The notes under the pieces are model-generated. The model saw only the letters and a program-made list of their open reading frames with translations, ran no database searches and was not told the origin of the DNA. 55,603 nt of DNA, taken from assembly GCA_020444075.1 (NCBI GenBank), contig JAHLLR010000031.1, positions 1 through 55,603 of the forward strand, written 5' to 3'. This DNA is from Deltaproteobacteria bacterium. Its GTDB lineage: Bacteria; Desulfobacterota; Desulfobacteria; Desulfobacterales; Desulfosarcinaceae. The translations under genes and the position numbers were made by a program. This document shows, piece after piece, positions 1 to 9,485 of the stretch; position 1 is the stretch's first letter, and every line of letters starts with the position of its first letter.

Positions 1-7
1 GGGCTCA

Positions 8-56
8 GTGCTCCTATTCATAAATACGATGGCATTCAATTGCCGATGCATCTCGA
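8..56. repeat. Dispersed ~49-nt repeat, copy 1
   Basis: This stretch aligns without gaps to 32174-32222, with about five mismatches in 49 positions. Weaker similarity continues for roughly 15 more bases. The shared core is tattcataaatacgatg, followed by an attgcc/atgcatctcg segment. Both copies lie outside coding sequence, so this looks like a dispersed intergenic repeat of the genome. No gene was recognised in positions 1-164. Confidence 0.6.
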
Positions 57-164
57 CTCGCCGTGTTGCACGGCGCGCCAATAGCGCTGCTATTGTCACT
101 TCTCTCGCCTTGCGATCCGGGCGCCTCGGCAACCTCGGTGCGTCACCGTAATTACGAACAGGGT

Positions 165-884
165 CTAAGCCAATTGGGCTGCCGCGGCTTTGTCCGCCAG
201 CCAGACCAGCTCGCCGGTCCGGGGTCGGACAAGCTGGGCGGGCAGCTGCAAAGGATCCGTCGGTTCGTTGAGCACCGCTTTTAATACAGCCGCTTTGGCG
301 TCACCGGAGACCAGAAAGACCACCAGCCGTGCCCGGTTGATCACCGCAGGCATCAAGGTCACCCGATGCATCTTCTGGGCTTTTACATAAACCGAAGCCG
401 TCCAGGCGGTTTGATCGTTCAGGATTTCTGCCTGCGGAAAAAGGGACGCGGTATGTCCGTCTTCGCCCAGGCCCAGCAGGATCAGATCAAAGGCCGGAGG
501 GCCGCCGCCAAAGAAATCGTGCAGCATGTCACTGTACTGCCGTGCGGACTGGGCAGGGTTCTCATCGCATGAGATGGGGTGAATCTGATCCGGCGGCACG
601 GGAATTTGATCAAGAAGCGCTTCCCGGGCCATGCGCGCATTGCTGCGCCGGTCATCCGACGGCACGCAGCGTTCATCCCCCCAGAAAACGTGGGTCTTGT
701 CCCAGGCGACCGAATCACGCAAGGGCGGGACGGCCAATATCTCATACAGCCGCCGGGGGGTCTGCCCGCCGGAAAGCGCCACGGCGAAGCGCCGTCTCCG
801 GGTTACGGACAGCCGCGCCTGCCGTACGAAAAGCTCGGCCGCAGCCCGGCATAACGCTTCCGGGTCGGGCAGGGTGCGGATCAT
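165..884 (-). CDS. pgl: 6-phosphogluconolactonase
   Basis: Hydrolyses 6-phosphogluconolactone to 6-phosphogluconate, the second oxidative pentose phosphate step, in the cytosol. The product is 239 aa, normal for this NagB-fold family. SGGQTP (residues 38-43), FWGDERCVP and [13 protein letters not shown] are the family motifs. The chosen start is the ATG at 884, whose ATGA overlaps the zwf stop codon, so translation is probably coupled to zwf. A longer frame up to 911 would overlap zwf by 31 bases and is less likely. It is the last gene of a gnd-zwf-pgl block. Confidence 0.95.
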   Translation of the reverse strand: MIRTLPDPEALCRAAAELFVRQARLSVTRRRRFAVALSGGQTPRRLYEILAVPPLRDSVAWDKTHVFWGDERCVPSDDRRSNARMAREALLDQIPVPPDQIHPISCDENPAQSARQYSDMLHDFFGGGPPAFDLILLGLGEDGHTASLFPQAEILNDQTAWTASVYVKAQKMHRVTLMPAVINRARLVVFLVSGDAKAAVLKAVLNEPTDPLQLPAQLVRPRTGELVWLADKAAAAQLA

Positions 885-2437
885 AACCGCGGCTCCGTGG
901 TGATGCTGCACACCGCCGTGTCACCCTGGCACTGCAGGGGCGTGGGGGCTATCCAGCTGATACCGTCCTGGGCGATCAGGGTGTCGGCCCCTTCCGGTCC
1001 CCAGGTGCCGGCCTGGTAATTGGGGAAATCGGCTGATTTCACTGCATTCCAGACATCCAGGATGGGCGCAATAACCGACCAGGCTGCTTCCGTCTGGTCC
1101 CTGCGCAAAAAAAGTGTGGCGTCGCCTTTGGTGATATCGAGCAGCAGCGTTTCATAGGCCTCCGGCGGCGCCACGTTAAAGGCTTCGCGATAGTAAAACT
1201 GCATCATCACCGGGGAGAGGTGCATCACGGGGCCTGGCTTTTTGACCTGAAAGCGCAGCAGGATTCCCTCTTCGGGCTGGATGGCGATCAGCAGCCGGTT
1301 GGGGCGCAGATCCAGGGTTGCGGATGCGGGAAATGTCTGATGGGGAACGGGTTTGAACTGAATCAGAATCTCTGAAATCTTCGCCGGCAGCCGTTTGCCG
1401 GTTCTCAGGAAAAAAGGGACTCCCTGCCATCGCCAGTTGTCCACATAAAATTTGGTGGCTACGAAGGTTTCCGTGAAGGAATTGTCGGCAACGTCTTCCT
1501 CGTCATGATACCCCTTGACGATTTTTCCGTTGATTTTCCCCGCGCCATACTGGCCGCGTACGGCGAACTGCTGCACCTGTTCAGGCGGGATGGGCCGTAT
1601 GGCATGCAGCACGTCCACTTTCTTGTTGCGGATTTCGTTATCGTCAAACGAAACCGGTGCTTCCATGGCGATCAGGCAGAGGACCTGCAGCAGGTGATTC
1701 TGAATCATGTCCCTGAGCGCACCGGCTTTGTCATAGTATGCCCCGCGATGGCCGATGCCCACCTCCTCGGCCACGGTGATCTGAACGTGATCGATAAACT
1801 GGCGGTTCCAGACGGGCTCGAAAAGCGCATTGCCGAAGCGAAAGGCAAGAATGTTCTGAACGGTTTCCTTGCCCAGGTAATGATCGATGCGGAAGATCTG
1901 ACGTTCTTCGAAAATATCGATCAGAATACGGTTTAAATCACGCGCAGACGTAAGATCGTGCCCGAACGGCTTTTCGACGACAATGCGGGCCCGTTGCCGT
2001 TTTTCATTCAACCTGGCGATTCCCAGATTTCGGGCCACTGGTTCAACCATGCTGGGGGGCAGGGCGAGATAGAAAATGCGGTTGGCTTCCGCCCCCCATT
2101 TTTTTTCACGGGCAGCGAGCGTCTTGGCCAGATCCTTATATATTTTGGCGTCACCCAGGTCCGCCTTGGAATAGTGGAGGCATTCGGCAAATTTTCTCCA
2201 GTCATCGTCCTTGACCTTGCCGCGGCGGGAGAATTGATTCACGCCGTCGCGCAGATGATCCCGGAACGCCTCATCCTTCATCTCATCGAAACTCAAGCCG
2301 ATGATATCGAATTTTTCGGGCAGCCATTCGCTCAGGAACAGGTTGTAGAGCGCGGGCACCAGTTTGCGCCATGTCAGGTCGCCCGAGGCACCGAAGATAA
2401 TGAAAACCGTCGGGGCGCTGCTTTTTTCCTTTTCCAT
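881..2437 (-). CDS. zwf: Glucose-6-phosphate 1-dehydrogenase
   Basis: Oxidises glucose-6-phosphate to the lactone with reduction of NADP+, committing carbon to the oxidative pentose phosphate route. The product is 518 aa, the usual length. The nucleotide-binding GASGDLT is at residues 16-22 and the substrate-binding signature RIDHYLGKE at 183-191. The ATG at 2437 has an AAGGAG site about 6 bases upstream. It starts 9 bases after the gnd stop and overlaps pgl by 4 bases, so the three genes are most likely one transcript. Confidence 0.97.
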   Translation of the reverse strand: MEKEKSSAPTVFIIFGASGDLTWRKLVPALYNLFLSEWLPEKFDIIGLSFDEMKDEAFRDHLRDGVNQFSRRGKVKDDDWRKFAECLHYSKADLGDAKIYKDLAKTLAAREKKWGAEANRIFYLALPPSMVEPVARNLGIARLNEKRQRARIVVEKPFGHDLTSARDLNRILIDIFEERQIFRIDHYLGKETVQNILAFRFGNALFEPVWNRQFIDHVQITVAEEVGIGHRGAYYDKAGALRDMIQNHLLQVLCLIAMEAPVSFDDNEIRNKKVDVLHAIRPIPPEQVQQFAVRGQYGAGKINGKIVKGYHDEEDVADNSFTETFVATKFYVDNWRWQGVPFFLRTGKRLPAKISEILIQFKPVPHQTFPASATLDLRPNRLLIAIQPEEGILLRFQVKKPGPVMHLSPVMMQFYYREAFNVAPPEAYETLLLDITKGDATLFLRRDQTEAAWSVIAPILDVWNAVKSADFPNYQAGTWGPEGADTLIAQDGISWIAPTPLQCQGDTAVCSITTEPRL

Positions 2438-2446
2438 GCGGGCTCC

Positions 2447-3874
2447 TTATTTTCCCCATTGCGTGTGAAAAATACCGGCTTCATCCACTCGTTCGTAGGT
2501 GTGGGCACCGAAATAGTCGCGCTGGGCCATGATCAGATTGTCTGGCAGCCGGCTGCTGCGCAAGGCGTCAAAATAGGCCAGGGCCGTCATCAGACCCGGC
2601 ATCGGCAGTCCCAGGGCCGCGCCGGTGCGAACCACACCTCTCAGGTCGGCCTGCCGGGTTGCCACGGCCTGGCCCAGATGCCCGTCAAAAAGAAGATTGT
2701 CCAGATCGGGATTGGATTTATAGGCGGATCGGATCGCTTCCAGCAGGGCCGCCCGGATGATGCATCCGCCTCGCCAGATGCGTGCCACGGTTTCCACGTT
2801 CAAGTTATAGTGATAGGTGTCGGATGCCTTTGCAAGCAATGCCAGGCCCTGGGCATAGGTGACAATCATGGCCGCATAGAGCGCATTTTTGATCTGCTGG
2901 AGGATCTCGTCTTTCCCCCCTTCGAAGCGCGGGTTTGGCCCCTTGAACATCCGACCGGCTTTTTCGCGTTGTTTTTTGTAGGTGGACATGTCGCGCATCA
3001 TGACCGCGGCGTCGATAGTAACGGTCGGTACCTGAAGGCCCAGGGCCTCGCGGACGGTCCATTCCCCGGTGCCTTTCTGTTTGGCTTCATCCAGAATCAA
3101 GTCAACGAGGGAGCCTCCGGTTTTGTCGTCTTTCTGAAGAAATATATCCGCTGTAATTTCAAGTAAATAGCTGTTCAGTTCGTCCTGGTTCCAGCGCGCG
3201 TAAACCGCATGCAATTCATCGGGCGCCAACCCCAGACCCCGTTTCATCAGGTCATAGGTCTCGGAAATGAGCTGCATCAAGCCGTACTCGATGCCGTTGT
3301 GCACCATTTTAACATAGTGGCCGGCGGAACCGGACCCCAGATAGGCCACACAGGGGGCCGCTTCCACATGGGCCGCCGCTGCCTCCAGGATGGGCCTGAC
3401 CCGCTCGTAGCCTTGTTCAGGTCCGCCGGGCATGAGGCTGGGGCCGTGGCGGGCACCGCTTTCGCCGCCGGATATGCCCATGCCCATGAAGAGCAGGCCT
3501 TTTTCGGCGAGCGATTGGGTGCGGCGATCCGTATCCGTAAAATGGGAGTTGCCGCTGTCGATGATCAGGTCGCCGGCCTGCAAATGGGGCACGAGGCTTT
3601 CGATCACGGCGTCAACCGGAGGCCCTGCCGGCACAAGCAATACAATAGCCCTGGGCGTTCGCACCATTTGACACAACGACCCAATGTCCCTGGTCGTTTC
3701 GATCTTATGGTGCTCGCGCTTCATTTCGGACAACTGCCTGATTTTTTCTTCTTTGCGGTTGTAGCCCGCCACCGAAAAGCCATGATCGGCGATGTTAAGG
3801 GCAAAATTGCTTCCCATGACCCCCAAGCCGATCAACCCGATATCGCATAGCTTTTTTTTGTCATGACCCGTCAT
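2447..3874 (-). CDS. gnd: 6-phosphogluconate dehydrogenase, decarboxylating
   Basis: Converts 6-phosphogluconate to ribulose-5-phosphate, CO2 and NADPH. The product is 475 aa, matching the long dimeric Gnd family. A Rossmann motif GLGVMGSNFALNIADHG lies near residue 17, the substrate loop GISGGESGARHGPSLMPGG near 133, and the C-terminal all-helical domain is complete. With zwf and pgl it gives the full oxidative branch. No ribulose-5-P epimerase or isomerase is present in the window, so the product must be handled by genes elsewhere or feed phosphoketolase after epimerisation. Confidence 0.97.
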   Translation of the reverse strand: MTGHDKKKLCDIGLIGLGVMGSNFALNIADHGFSVAGYNRKEEKIRQLSEMKREHHKIETTRDIGSLCQMVRTPRAIVLLVPAGPPVDAVIESLVPHLQAGDLIIDSGNSHFTDTDRRTQSLAEKGLLFMGMGISGGESGARHGPSLMPGGPEQGYERVRPILEAAAAHVEAAPCVAYLGSGSAGHYVKMVHNGIEYGLMQLISETYDLMKRGLGLAPDELHAVYARWNQDELNSYLLEITADIFLQKDDKTGGSLVDLILDEAKQKGTGEWTVREALGLQVPTVTIDAAVMMRDMSTYKKQREKAGRMFKGPNPRFEGGKDEILQQIKNALYAAMIVTYAQGLALLAKASDTYHYNLNVETVARIWRGGCIIRAALLEAIRSAYKSNPDLDNLLFDGHLGQAVATRQADLRGVVRTGAALGLPMPGLMTALAYFDALRSSRLPDNLIMAQRDYFGAHTYERVDEAGIFHTQWGK

Positions 3875-3938
3875 GTGTATTTCTTCCCGATTGGATGAAT
3901 TTTTATATATCGCGTTATAGAGGCTGTCTCCCCGGTTC

Positions 3939-4376
3939 CTAAAATTCGCTCCGCGCTTTATTGAAGGTGTTATTAAGGTCCCGGTAGCTCTTTAAAAAGC
4001 CTTTTTTGACATCTTCCCAGGCATTGCCGGAGCTATGCTTCAATCCGCCGTACCACTCGGCGGCCTCGTTGCGCTGTTTCCTGAGGGCTGTCAGGGTATC
4101 CACCATTTTCTGGCGGGCCGTTTGATCCATCTGGCCCCATTTTTCATTAAGCCGGGATTCCATGGGCTCGATGCGGGCGTCCAGGTCGTCGAGGAGCGCT
4201 TGTGCCTTCTTGAGGGCTTCATTGCGCTGCTCGACGGAAAAATTCTTGATTGCCTCGGCGGCTTCCGACACCTTTTCCTTGACCGCTTCCGACGACGGTT
4301 GTGCCGCGGATGAAACTGACGCCACGCTGAAAAAAAGAGCTGTGATAATCATGGCTGCCATTTTTTGTGTTTTCAT
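3939..4376 (-). CDS. Exported helical protein of unknown function
   Basis: Not assigned to a named family. The 145-aa product starts with a signal peptide (basic MKTQK, hydrophobic stretch to about residue 22, small residues before AQPSSE). The rest is charged and almost entirely helical and coiled-coil-like, rich in K, E, A and Q, and ends in RSEF. The start has an AAGGAG site 8-9 bases upstream. It lies between ftsH and gnd on the same strand, so a periplasmic stress or chaperone-like role is possible, but that rests on context only. Confidence 0.75.
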   Translation of the reverse strand: MKTQKMAAMIITALFFSVASVSSAAQPSSEAVKEKVSEAAEAIKNFSVEQRNEALKKAQALLDDLDARIEPMESRLNEKWGQMDQTARQKMVDTLTALRKQRNEAAEWYGGLKHSSGNAWEDVKKGFLKSYRDLNNTFNKARSEF

Positions 4377-4397
4377 TTCTTTTTAACTCCTTTTTGT

Positions 4398-6290
4398 CTA
4401 TTTGGCGTTGCCCATCATCTTCCTGAGTTCCGATCCCGTGACCATTTCCTTTTGGGAGAGCAGGGCGGCCAATTCATCCAAAACCGTGCGGTGGTCGCTC
4501 AGGATTTGCTGCACCCGCTGGTGCGCTTCCTCGACGAACCGGGCGACCTCTTCGTCGATCTGGCCGGCTTTCTCTTCGCTGTAATCTTTTCCGGGAGCAA
4601 AGACGGCCGGCAGGAGCGCCGACTGACGCGCGCGTTGGTAGGTCACCAGACCCAACCGATCGCTCATGCCATACTCGGTGACCATGGACCGGGCGATGTC
4701 CGTGGCCCGCTGCAGGTCGTTCTGGGCGCCGGTGGAAATTTCTCCGAAAACCAGTTCTTCTGCTACCCGGCCTCCCAAAAGCACGGCCAGTCGGTCCAGC
4801 AGTTCCGAGCGCGTCATCAGGTAGCGGTCCTCGGTGGGTTGCTGCTGGGTGTAGCCGAGGGCCGCGGTGCCCCGGGGAATCACGGAAATTTTGTGCACCG
4901 GGTCGGCGTGTTCAACCGATTCCGCCACGATCGCATGTCCGGACTCGTGAAAGGCGACAATTTCTTTTTCCAGCGGGTTCATCATCCGGCCCTTTTTCTG
5001 CAGGCCCCCGACCACCCGGTCGATGGCCTCGTCAAAATCCACCGCGGCTACCGTCTCCTTGTCTTTGCGGGCGGCCAGCAGCGCGGCTTCGTTGATGATG
5101 TTGGCCAGGTCGGCGCCCACGAATCCAGGGGTCCGGCCGGCGATTTCGCGGAGGTCGACATCGGGAGCCAACAACACATTCCTGGAATGGATTTTCAGGA
5201 TGGCTTCGCGTCCGTTGATATCCGGCCGGTCCACCACGACCTGCCGATCGAACCGGCCCGGCCGCAGCAAGGCGGGATCCAATACTTCCGGCCGGTTGGT
5301 GGCCGCCATGATGATGACGCCTTTATTGGTTTCGAATCCATCCATTTCAACCAGAAGCTGATTGAGCGTCTGCTCCTGTTCGTCATGCCCGCCCATGACA
5401 TTGGCTCCCCGGGCTTTGCCCAACGCGTCCAGTTCATCGATGAAGATGATGCAAGGGGCCTGAATGGTGGCCTGAGCAAAAAGATCGCGAACGCGCGCGG
5501 CGCCCACACCGACGAACATCTCTACAAACTCGGACCCGCTGATGCTGAAAAAAGGTACTTTGGCTTCTCCGGCCACGGCCCGGGAGAGGAGGGTCTTGCC
5601 GGTTCCCGGCGGTCCGACCAGCAGTACCCCTTTGGGAATCCTTCCCCCCAGCCGCTGGAATTTTCCCGGAGTGCTTAAAAATTCAACGACTTCCTGCAGC
5701 TCTTCTTTGGCCTCGTCGATGCCGGCCACATCGGCGAAGGAGACCTTGGTTTCACTTTCGGCAAAAACCTTGGCTTTGCTTTTGCCAAACGACATGACTC
5801 CCATCCCCGGTCCCATTTTCTTCATGGCGAAGCGCCAGATCAGGAAAAAAATACCCATGGGGATGACCCAGGAAAGCACACTGCTCAGGAATTTACTCTC
5901 GTAGTGTCCGGAATAACCGACCTTGTGGGCATCCAGATCCGTCACCAGGCCGGGGTCATCCACCCGAACCGTGATAAACTCCTCATCCGGTTTTTTATCT
6001 TTTCCCCTGAGGGTCCCGGTGATTGTATCCGGACTGATGGTCAAGTCACTCAGGCTGCCCTCGGCGACGTATTGTTTGAATTGGCTGTAGGAAATCGTCT
6101 CCACCTTCCTGGAAAGATAGTATTGTTGCATGTAGGAAAATAAAAACAGCACCATCAGGAAATACCAGATGCTGAAATGCGCTCTGGGAGGCAGGCCGCT
6201 TCCCCCTTTTTGGGGGGGCTGGGCGCCAAAGAATGCACGTAACTTTTCTTTTAAATTTTCCTGCGGCTCTTTTTTTCCATCGGACGGCAT
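4398..6290 (-). CDS. ftsH: ATP-dependent zinc metalloprotease FtsH
   Basis: Membrane-anchored AAA+ protease that extracts and degrades misfolded membrane and cytosolic proteins. The product is 630 aa. Two transmembrane segments lie near residues 40-58 and 138-155 around a small periplasmic domain. Walker A GPPGTGKT is at 226-233, Walker [12 protein letters not shown] near 281-291, and the zinc site HESGH at 448-452. AAGGAG precedes the ATG. It follows the DUF3047 gene by 40 bases. FtsH and DegP recur in known stress-tolerance islands, which suits this neighbourhood, but the comparison is an inference. Confidence 0.97.
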   Translation of the reverse strand: MPSDGKKEPQENLKEKLRAFFGAQPPQKGGSGLPPRAHFSIWYFLMVLFLFSYMQQYYLSRKVETISYSQFKQYVAEGSLSDLTISPDTITGTLRGKDKKPDEEFITVRVDDPGLVTDLDAHKVGYSGHYESKFLSSVLSWVIPMGIFFLIWRFAMKKMGPGMGVMSFGKSKAKVFAESETKVSFADVAGIDEAKEELQEVVEFLSTPGKFQRLGGRIPKGVLLVGPPGTGKTLLSRAVAGEAKVPFFSISGSEFVEMFVGVGAARVRDLFAQATIQAPCIIFIDELDALGKARGANVMGGHDEQEQTLNQLLVEMDGFETNKGVIIMAATNRPEVLDPALLRPGRFDRQVVVDRPDINGREAILKIHSRNVLLAPDVDLREIAGRTPGFVGADLANIINEAALLAARKDKETVAAVDFDEAIDRVVGGLQKKGRMMNPLEKEIVAFHESGHAIVAESVEHADPVHKISVIPRGTAALGYTQQQPTEDRYLMTRSELLDRLAVLLGGRVAEELVFGEISTGAQNDLQRATDIARSMVTEYGMSDRLGLVTYQRARQSALLPAVFAPGKDYSEEKAGQIDEEVARFVEEAHQRVQQILSDHRTVLDELAALLSQKEMVTGSELRKMMGNAK

Positions 6291-6330
6291 AACTTATCTC
6301 CTTAGCTTTTTGGCAACACCCGCCAAATCT

Positions 6331-6972
6331 TCACTCGTTCGAGAAGAAAATATCCCCATACCAGGCATTGGCTTCCTGCCGGCTGTTATCCGTGTCGGTC
6401 ATGATGGCAACGGCGTCGATGAAGCTGATGTCATCGTTGAAGCATTTTCTGAAATCGGCGCGCACGTCCCGGTGTTCGGTTGCCCAGCCGCTTCCTTTGC
6501 CGGACTGCAGCGCCATGACGCGGGCATTGGCGGTAAAGGCGTTTTCCCAGATGCTGCCGGCCGGCTGCCGGCTGGACCAGACATAAATCAAGGTTCTCGT
6601 GCGCCAGAACGCGATTCCGCCGGAGACGATGACATAGACCCGGGCCGGATAATCGTCACCGGCTTTGGTCCGCTCGTCGATTCCGCTCAGGACATCCTCG
6701 ACCCGCCAGGACCAGTTCAGGAAAGGCAGCTTTTCCAGATCGACCCGAATTTCGCGCACGAGTCCCGAAGCGGTGCCCTTACTGTCGGCTTCCAGCACCT
6801 GGCGGCCGTCCTGGGTAACCAACCGGTAATCGGTCAACCCTTGAAATGATTTTGTTTTCCAGTCACCAATGTCGCCGGCGCTGAAGTGGCCGACCGTCAG
6901 GGTCATTGCAGCCGCAAGAATGGCAGCGGGCCAGGATGCGAAAAACAGCAATATCAGCAGAGCTCTTCTCAT
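6331..6972 (-). CDS. DUF3047 family exported protein
   Basis: DUF3047 proteins are secreted, of unknown function and predicted to be beta-rich. The preferred start is the ATG at 6972 (213 aa), which gives MRRALLILLFFASWPAAILA as a signal peptide. A longer frame to 7068 adds 32 residues without signal character and overlaps xfp. Typical family features are the WSWRVEDVL segment, the YVIVSGG segment and the IDAVAIMTDTDNS-AWYGDI C-terminus. It lies between xfp and ftsH on the same strand. Confidence 0.8.
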   Translation of the reverse strand: MRRALLILLFFASWPAAILAAAMTLTVGHFSAGDIGDWKTKSFQGLTDYRLVTQDGRQVLEADSKGTASGLVREIRVDLEKLPFLNWSWRVEDVLSGIDERTKAGDDYPARVYVIVSGGIAFWRTRTLIYVWSSRQPAGSIWENAFTANARVMALQSGKGSGWATEHRDVRADFRKCFNDDISFIDAVAIMTDTDNSRQEANAWYGDIFFSNE

Positions 6973-7037
6973 GGTGTTCTCTCTTCTGCATGACAATATT
7001 TCAGGATTTGAGAATTGCAGGATATTTGTTCTCCTGC

Positions 7038-9419
7038 TCATTTTTTTAATTTCTGGGGTGAGTCCCACCTCCAGTTGCGGATTTCGGGCATGTCCCGGCC
7101 GTGTGTGTTGATGTATTGCCGGTGCGCGATCAGCTTTTCCTCAAGCTGCCGCTGCAAGGCGATGCCCCTGTCACCGGTCCGCGGCAGGCGGTCGATGGCG
7201 TCCATCACCAGGTGGAAGCGGTCCAGATCGTTGAGGACGGTCATGTCGAAGGGCGTGGTGATCGTGCCCTCCTCCTTGTAGCCGCGCACGTGGATGTGGT
7301 CGTGGTTGGCGCGGCGGTAGGTCAGTCGGTGGATCAGCCACGGGTAGGCGTGGAAGGCGAAAATCACCGGTGTGTCACCGGGAAACAGCGCATCGTAATC
7401 CGCATCGTTCAATCCGTGGGGGTGCTCGCTTTGTGGCTGCAGCTTCATCAGGTCGACGACGTTGACCACCCGGATCTTCAGTTCGGGCAGATGTTCGCGC
7501 AGGATGGCGACGGCGGCCAGCGTTTCCAGTGTGGGTACGTCGCCGCAGCAGGCCATGACCACGTCAGGCTCAGCGCCCTCGTCGCAGCCGGCCCACGGCC
7601 AGATGCCGATGCCCGCAGCGCAGTGCCTGACCGCGGCGTCCATGGTCAGCCACTGGGGCGCCGGGTGTTTGCCGGCGACCACCACGTTGACGTAATGGCG
7701 ACTGCGCAGGCAGTGGTCCATTACCGACAGCAGGCAGTTGGCATCCGGCGGCAGGTAAACCCGCACGACGGAGGCCTTCTTGTTGACGACGTGGTCGATG
7801 AAACCGGGGTCCTGGTGGGTGAAGCCATTGTGATCCTGGCGCCAGACGTGCGAGGCCAGCAGGATGTTCAGCGAGGCGATTCTGCGCCGCCATGGCAGGC
7901 GCGCGGTGACCTTGAGCCACTTGGCGTGCTGGTTGAACATGGAATCGACGATATGGATGAAGGCTTCGTAGCAGTTGAAGAGGCCATGCCGTCCGGTAAG
8001 CAGGTAGCCCTCCAGCCAGCCCTCGCACTGGTGCTCACTGAGCATTTCCATTACTCTCCCGGCGGGTGCGAGGAACTCGTCGGTGGGCACCGTGGCGCCT
8101 TCCCACTGGCGCTGGGTGAAGTCGAACAGGGCATCCAGGCCGTTGGATATCGTCTCGTCAGGCCCGAAGACCCGGAAGTTGCGTTGCTGATGGTTAAGTT
8201 TGGCCACATCACGCAGGAACGGTCCGAGCACGTGCGTGTCGCCGATGCCGTGTATCCCCGGCGAGGGTACGTCGACGGCATAGTCCCGGAAATCGGGCAT
8301 GTGCAGGTCGCGCAGCAGCAAGCCGCCGTTGGCATGTGGGTTGGCGCCCATGCGTCGTTCTCCCTTGGGGGCCAGTTCGGCCAGTTCCGGTTTGAGGTGG
8401 CCTTTTTCGTCGAAGAGTTCCTCCGGCCGGTAGCTGCGCAGCCAGTCCTCCAGCAGCTTGAGGTGTTCGGGGTGGTCGGCCGGGTCGGAAAGCGGCACCT
8501 GGTGAGCATGGAAGGTGCCTTCGATCGGCACGCCGTCGATGATTTTCGGCCCGGTCCAGCCCTTGGGAGAATTGAGCACAATCATCGGCCAGCGCGGCCG
8601 CGTGAAGTTGCCGCGGGCGCGGGCGTCTTCCTGGATGCTTTTGATTTCCTCCACCACCGTGTCGAGCGTCGCGGCCATGGCCGCGTGCATTTTTAGGGGC
8701 TCGTGGCCCTCGACGAAGTAGGGCGTATACCCGTATCCGTGCAGCAGTTGCTCCAATTCCTCGCGGGTGATGCGCGCCAGGACGGTCGGGTTGGCAATCT
8801 TGTAGCCGTTGAGGTGCAGGATCGGCAGCACCGCGCCGTCGGTGACCGGGTTGAGAAACTTGTTGGAATGCCAGGCGGTGGCCAGCGGCCCGGTTTCGGC
8901 CTCGCCGTCGCCGACGACGCAGGCGACGATGAGGCCGGGGTTGTCGAATACCGCCCCGAAGGCGTGGCTGAGCGAATAGCCCAACTCACCGCCCTCGTGG
9001 ATCGACCCGGGCGTTTCCGGCGATGCGTGGCTGGGAATGCCCCCGGGAAAGGAAAACTGGATGAAGAGCCTGCGCAGCCCGGCTTCGTCACGGCCGATGT
9101 CGGGATAGATCTCGCTGTAGGTGCCTTCGAGGTAGGTGTTGGCCACGACAGCCGGACCGCCGTGCCCGGGGCCGGAGACGTAGATCATGTCGAGGTCGTA
9201 TTTTTTGATGACCCGGTTCAGGTGTACGTAAATGAAATTCTGCCCGGGGGTCGTGCCCCAGTGCCCCAGCAGCATGTGCTTGACATCCGGGAGGGTCAGC
9301 GGCCGCTTCAGCAGCGGATTGTCGTAGAGATAGATCTGGCCGACCGACAAGTAGTTGGCGGCCCGCCAGTAGGCGTCCATCCGCTGGAGCAATTCAGGGG
9401 AAAGTGTGTTGGCCTGCAT
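7038..9419 (-). CDS. xfp: Xylulose-5-phosphate/fructose-6-phosphate phosphoketolase
   Basis: Thiamine-diphosphate enzyme that cleaves xylulose-5-P or fructose-6-P with phosphate to acetyl-phosphate plus glyceraldehyde-3-P or erythrose-4-P. The product is 793 aa, full length. [15 protein letters not shown], the [17 protein letters not shown] loop and the [19 protein letters not shown] cofactor region are visible. A GGAG site precedes the ATG. It lies 66 bases after glgP, so glycogen phosphorylase, Pgm, Pgi and Xfp form a route from stored glucan to acetyl-phosphate. Acetate kinase and phosphotransacetylase are not in the window. Confidence 0.97.
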   Translation of the reverse strand: MQANTLSPELLQRMDAYWRAANYLSVGQIYLYDNPLLKRPLTLPDVKHMLLGHWGTTPGQNFIYVHLNRVIKKYDLDMIYVSGPGHGGPAVVANTYLEGTYSEIYPDIGRDEAGLRRLFIQFSFPGGIPSHASPETPGSIHEGGELGYSLSHAFGAVFDNPGLIVACVVGDGEAETGPLATAWHSNKFLNPVTDGAVLPILHLNGYKIANPTVLARITREELEQLLHGYGYTPYFVEGHEPLKMHAAMAATLDTVVEEIKSIQEDARARGNFTRPRWPMIVLNSPKGWTGPKIIDGVPIEGTFHAHQVPLSDPADHPEHLKLLEDWLRSYRPEELFDEKGHLKPELAELAPKGERRMGANPHANGGLLLRDLHMPDFRDYAVDVPSPGIHGIGDTHVLGPFLRDVAKLNHQQRNFRVFGPDETISNGLDALFDFTQRQWEGATVPTDEFLAPAGRVMEMLSEHQCEGWLEGYLLTGRHGLFNCYEAFIHIVDSMFNQHAKWLKVTARLPWRRRIASLNILLASHVWRQDHNGFTHQDPGFIDHVVNKKASVVRVYLPPDANCLLSVMDHCLRSRHYVNVVVAGKHPAPQWLTMDAAVRHCAAGIGIWPWAGCDEGAEPDVVMACCGDVPTLETLAAVAILREHLPELKIRVVNVVDLMKLQPQSEHPHGLNDADYDALFPGDTPVIFAFHAYPWLIHRLTYRRANHDHIHVRGYKEEGTITTPFDMTVLNDLDRFHLVMDAIDRLPRTGDRGIALQRQLEEKLIAHRQYINTHGRDMPEIRNWRWDSPQKLKK

Positions 9420-9485
9420 GGGTCGATTCTCCTTTTTCAGTCAAGACCACCAATGCGCCGATCATCTTTTGTGCCGACGGGCCTG

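Noticed and set aside
7101-8696. 531-codon open frame on the plus strand opposite xfp
   Set aside because: It is antisense to a complete phosphoketolase, has no family features and its composition follows from the GC-rich opposite strand.
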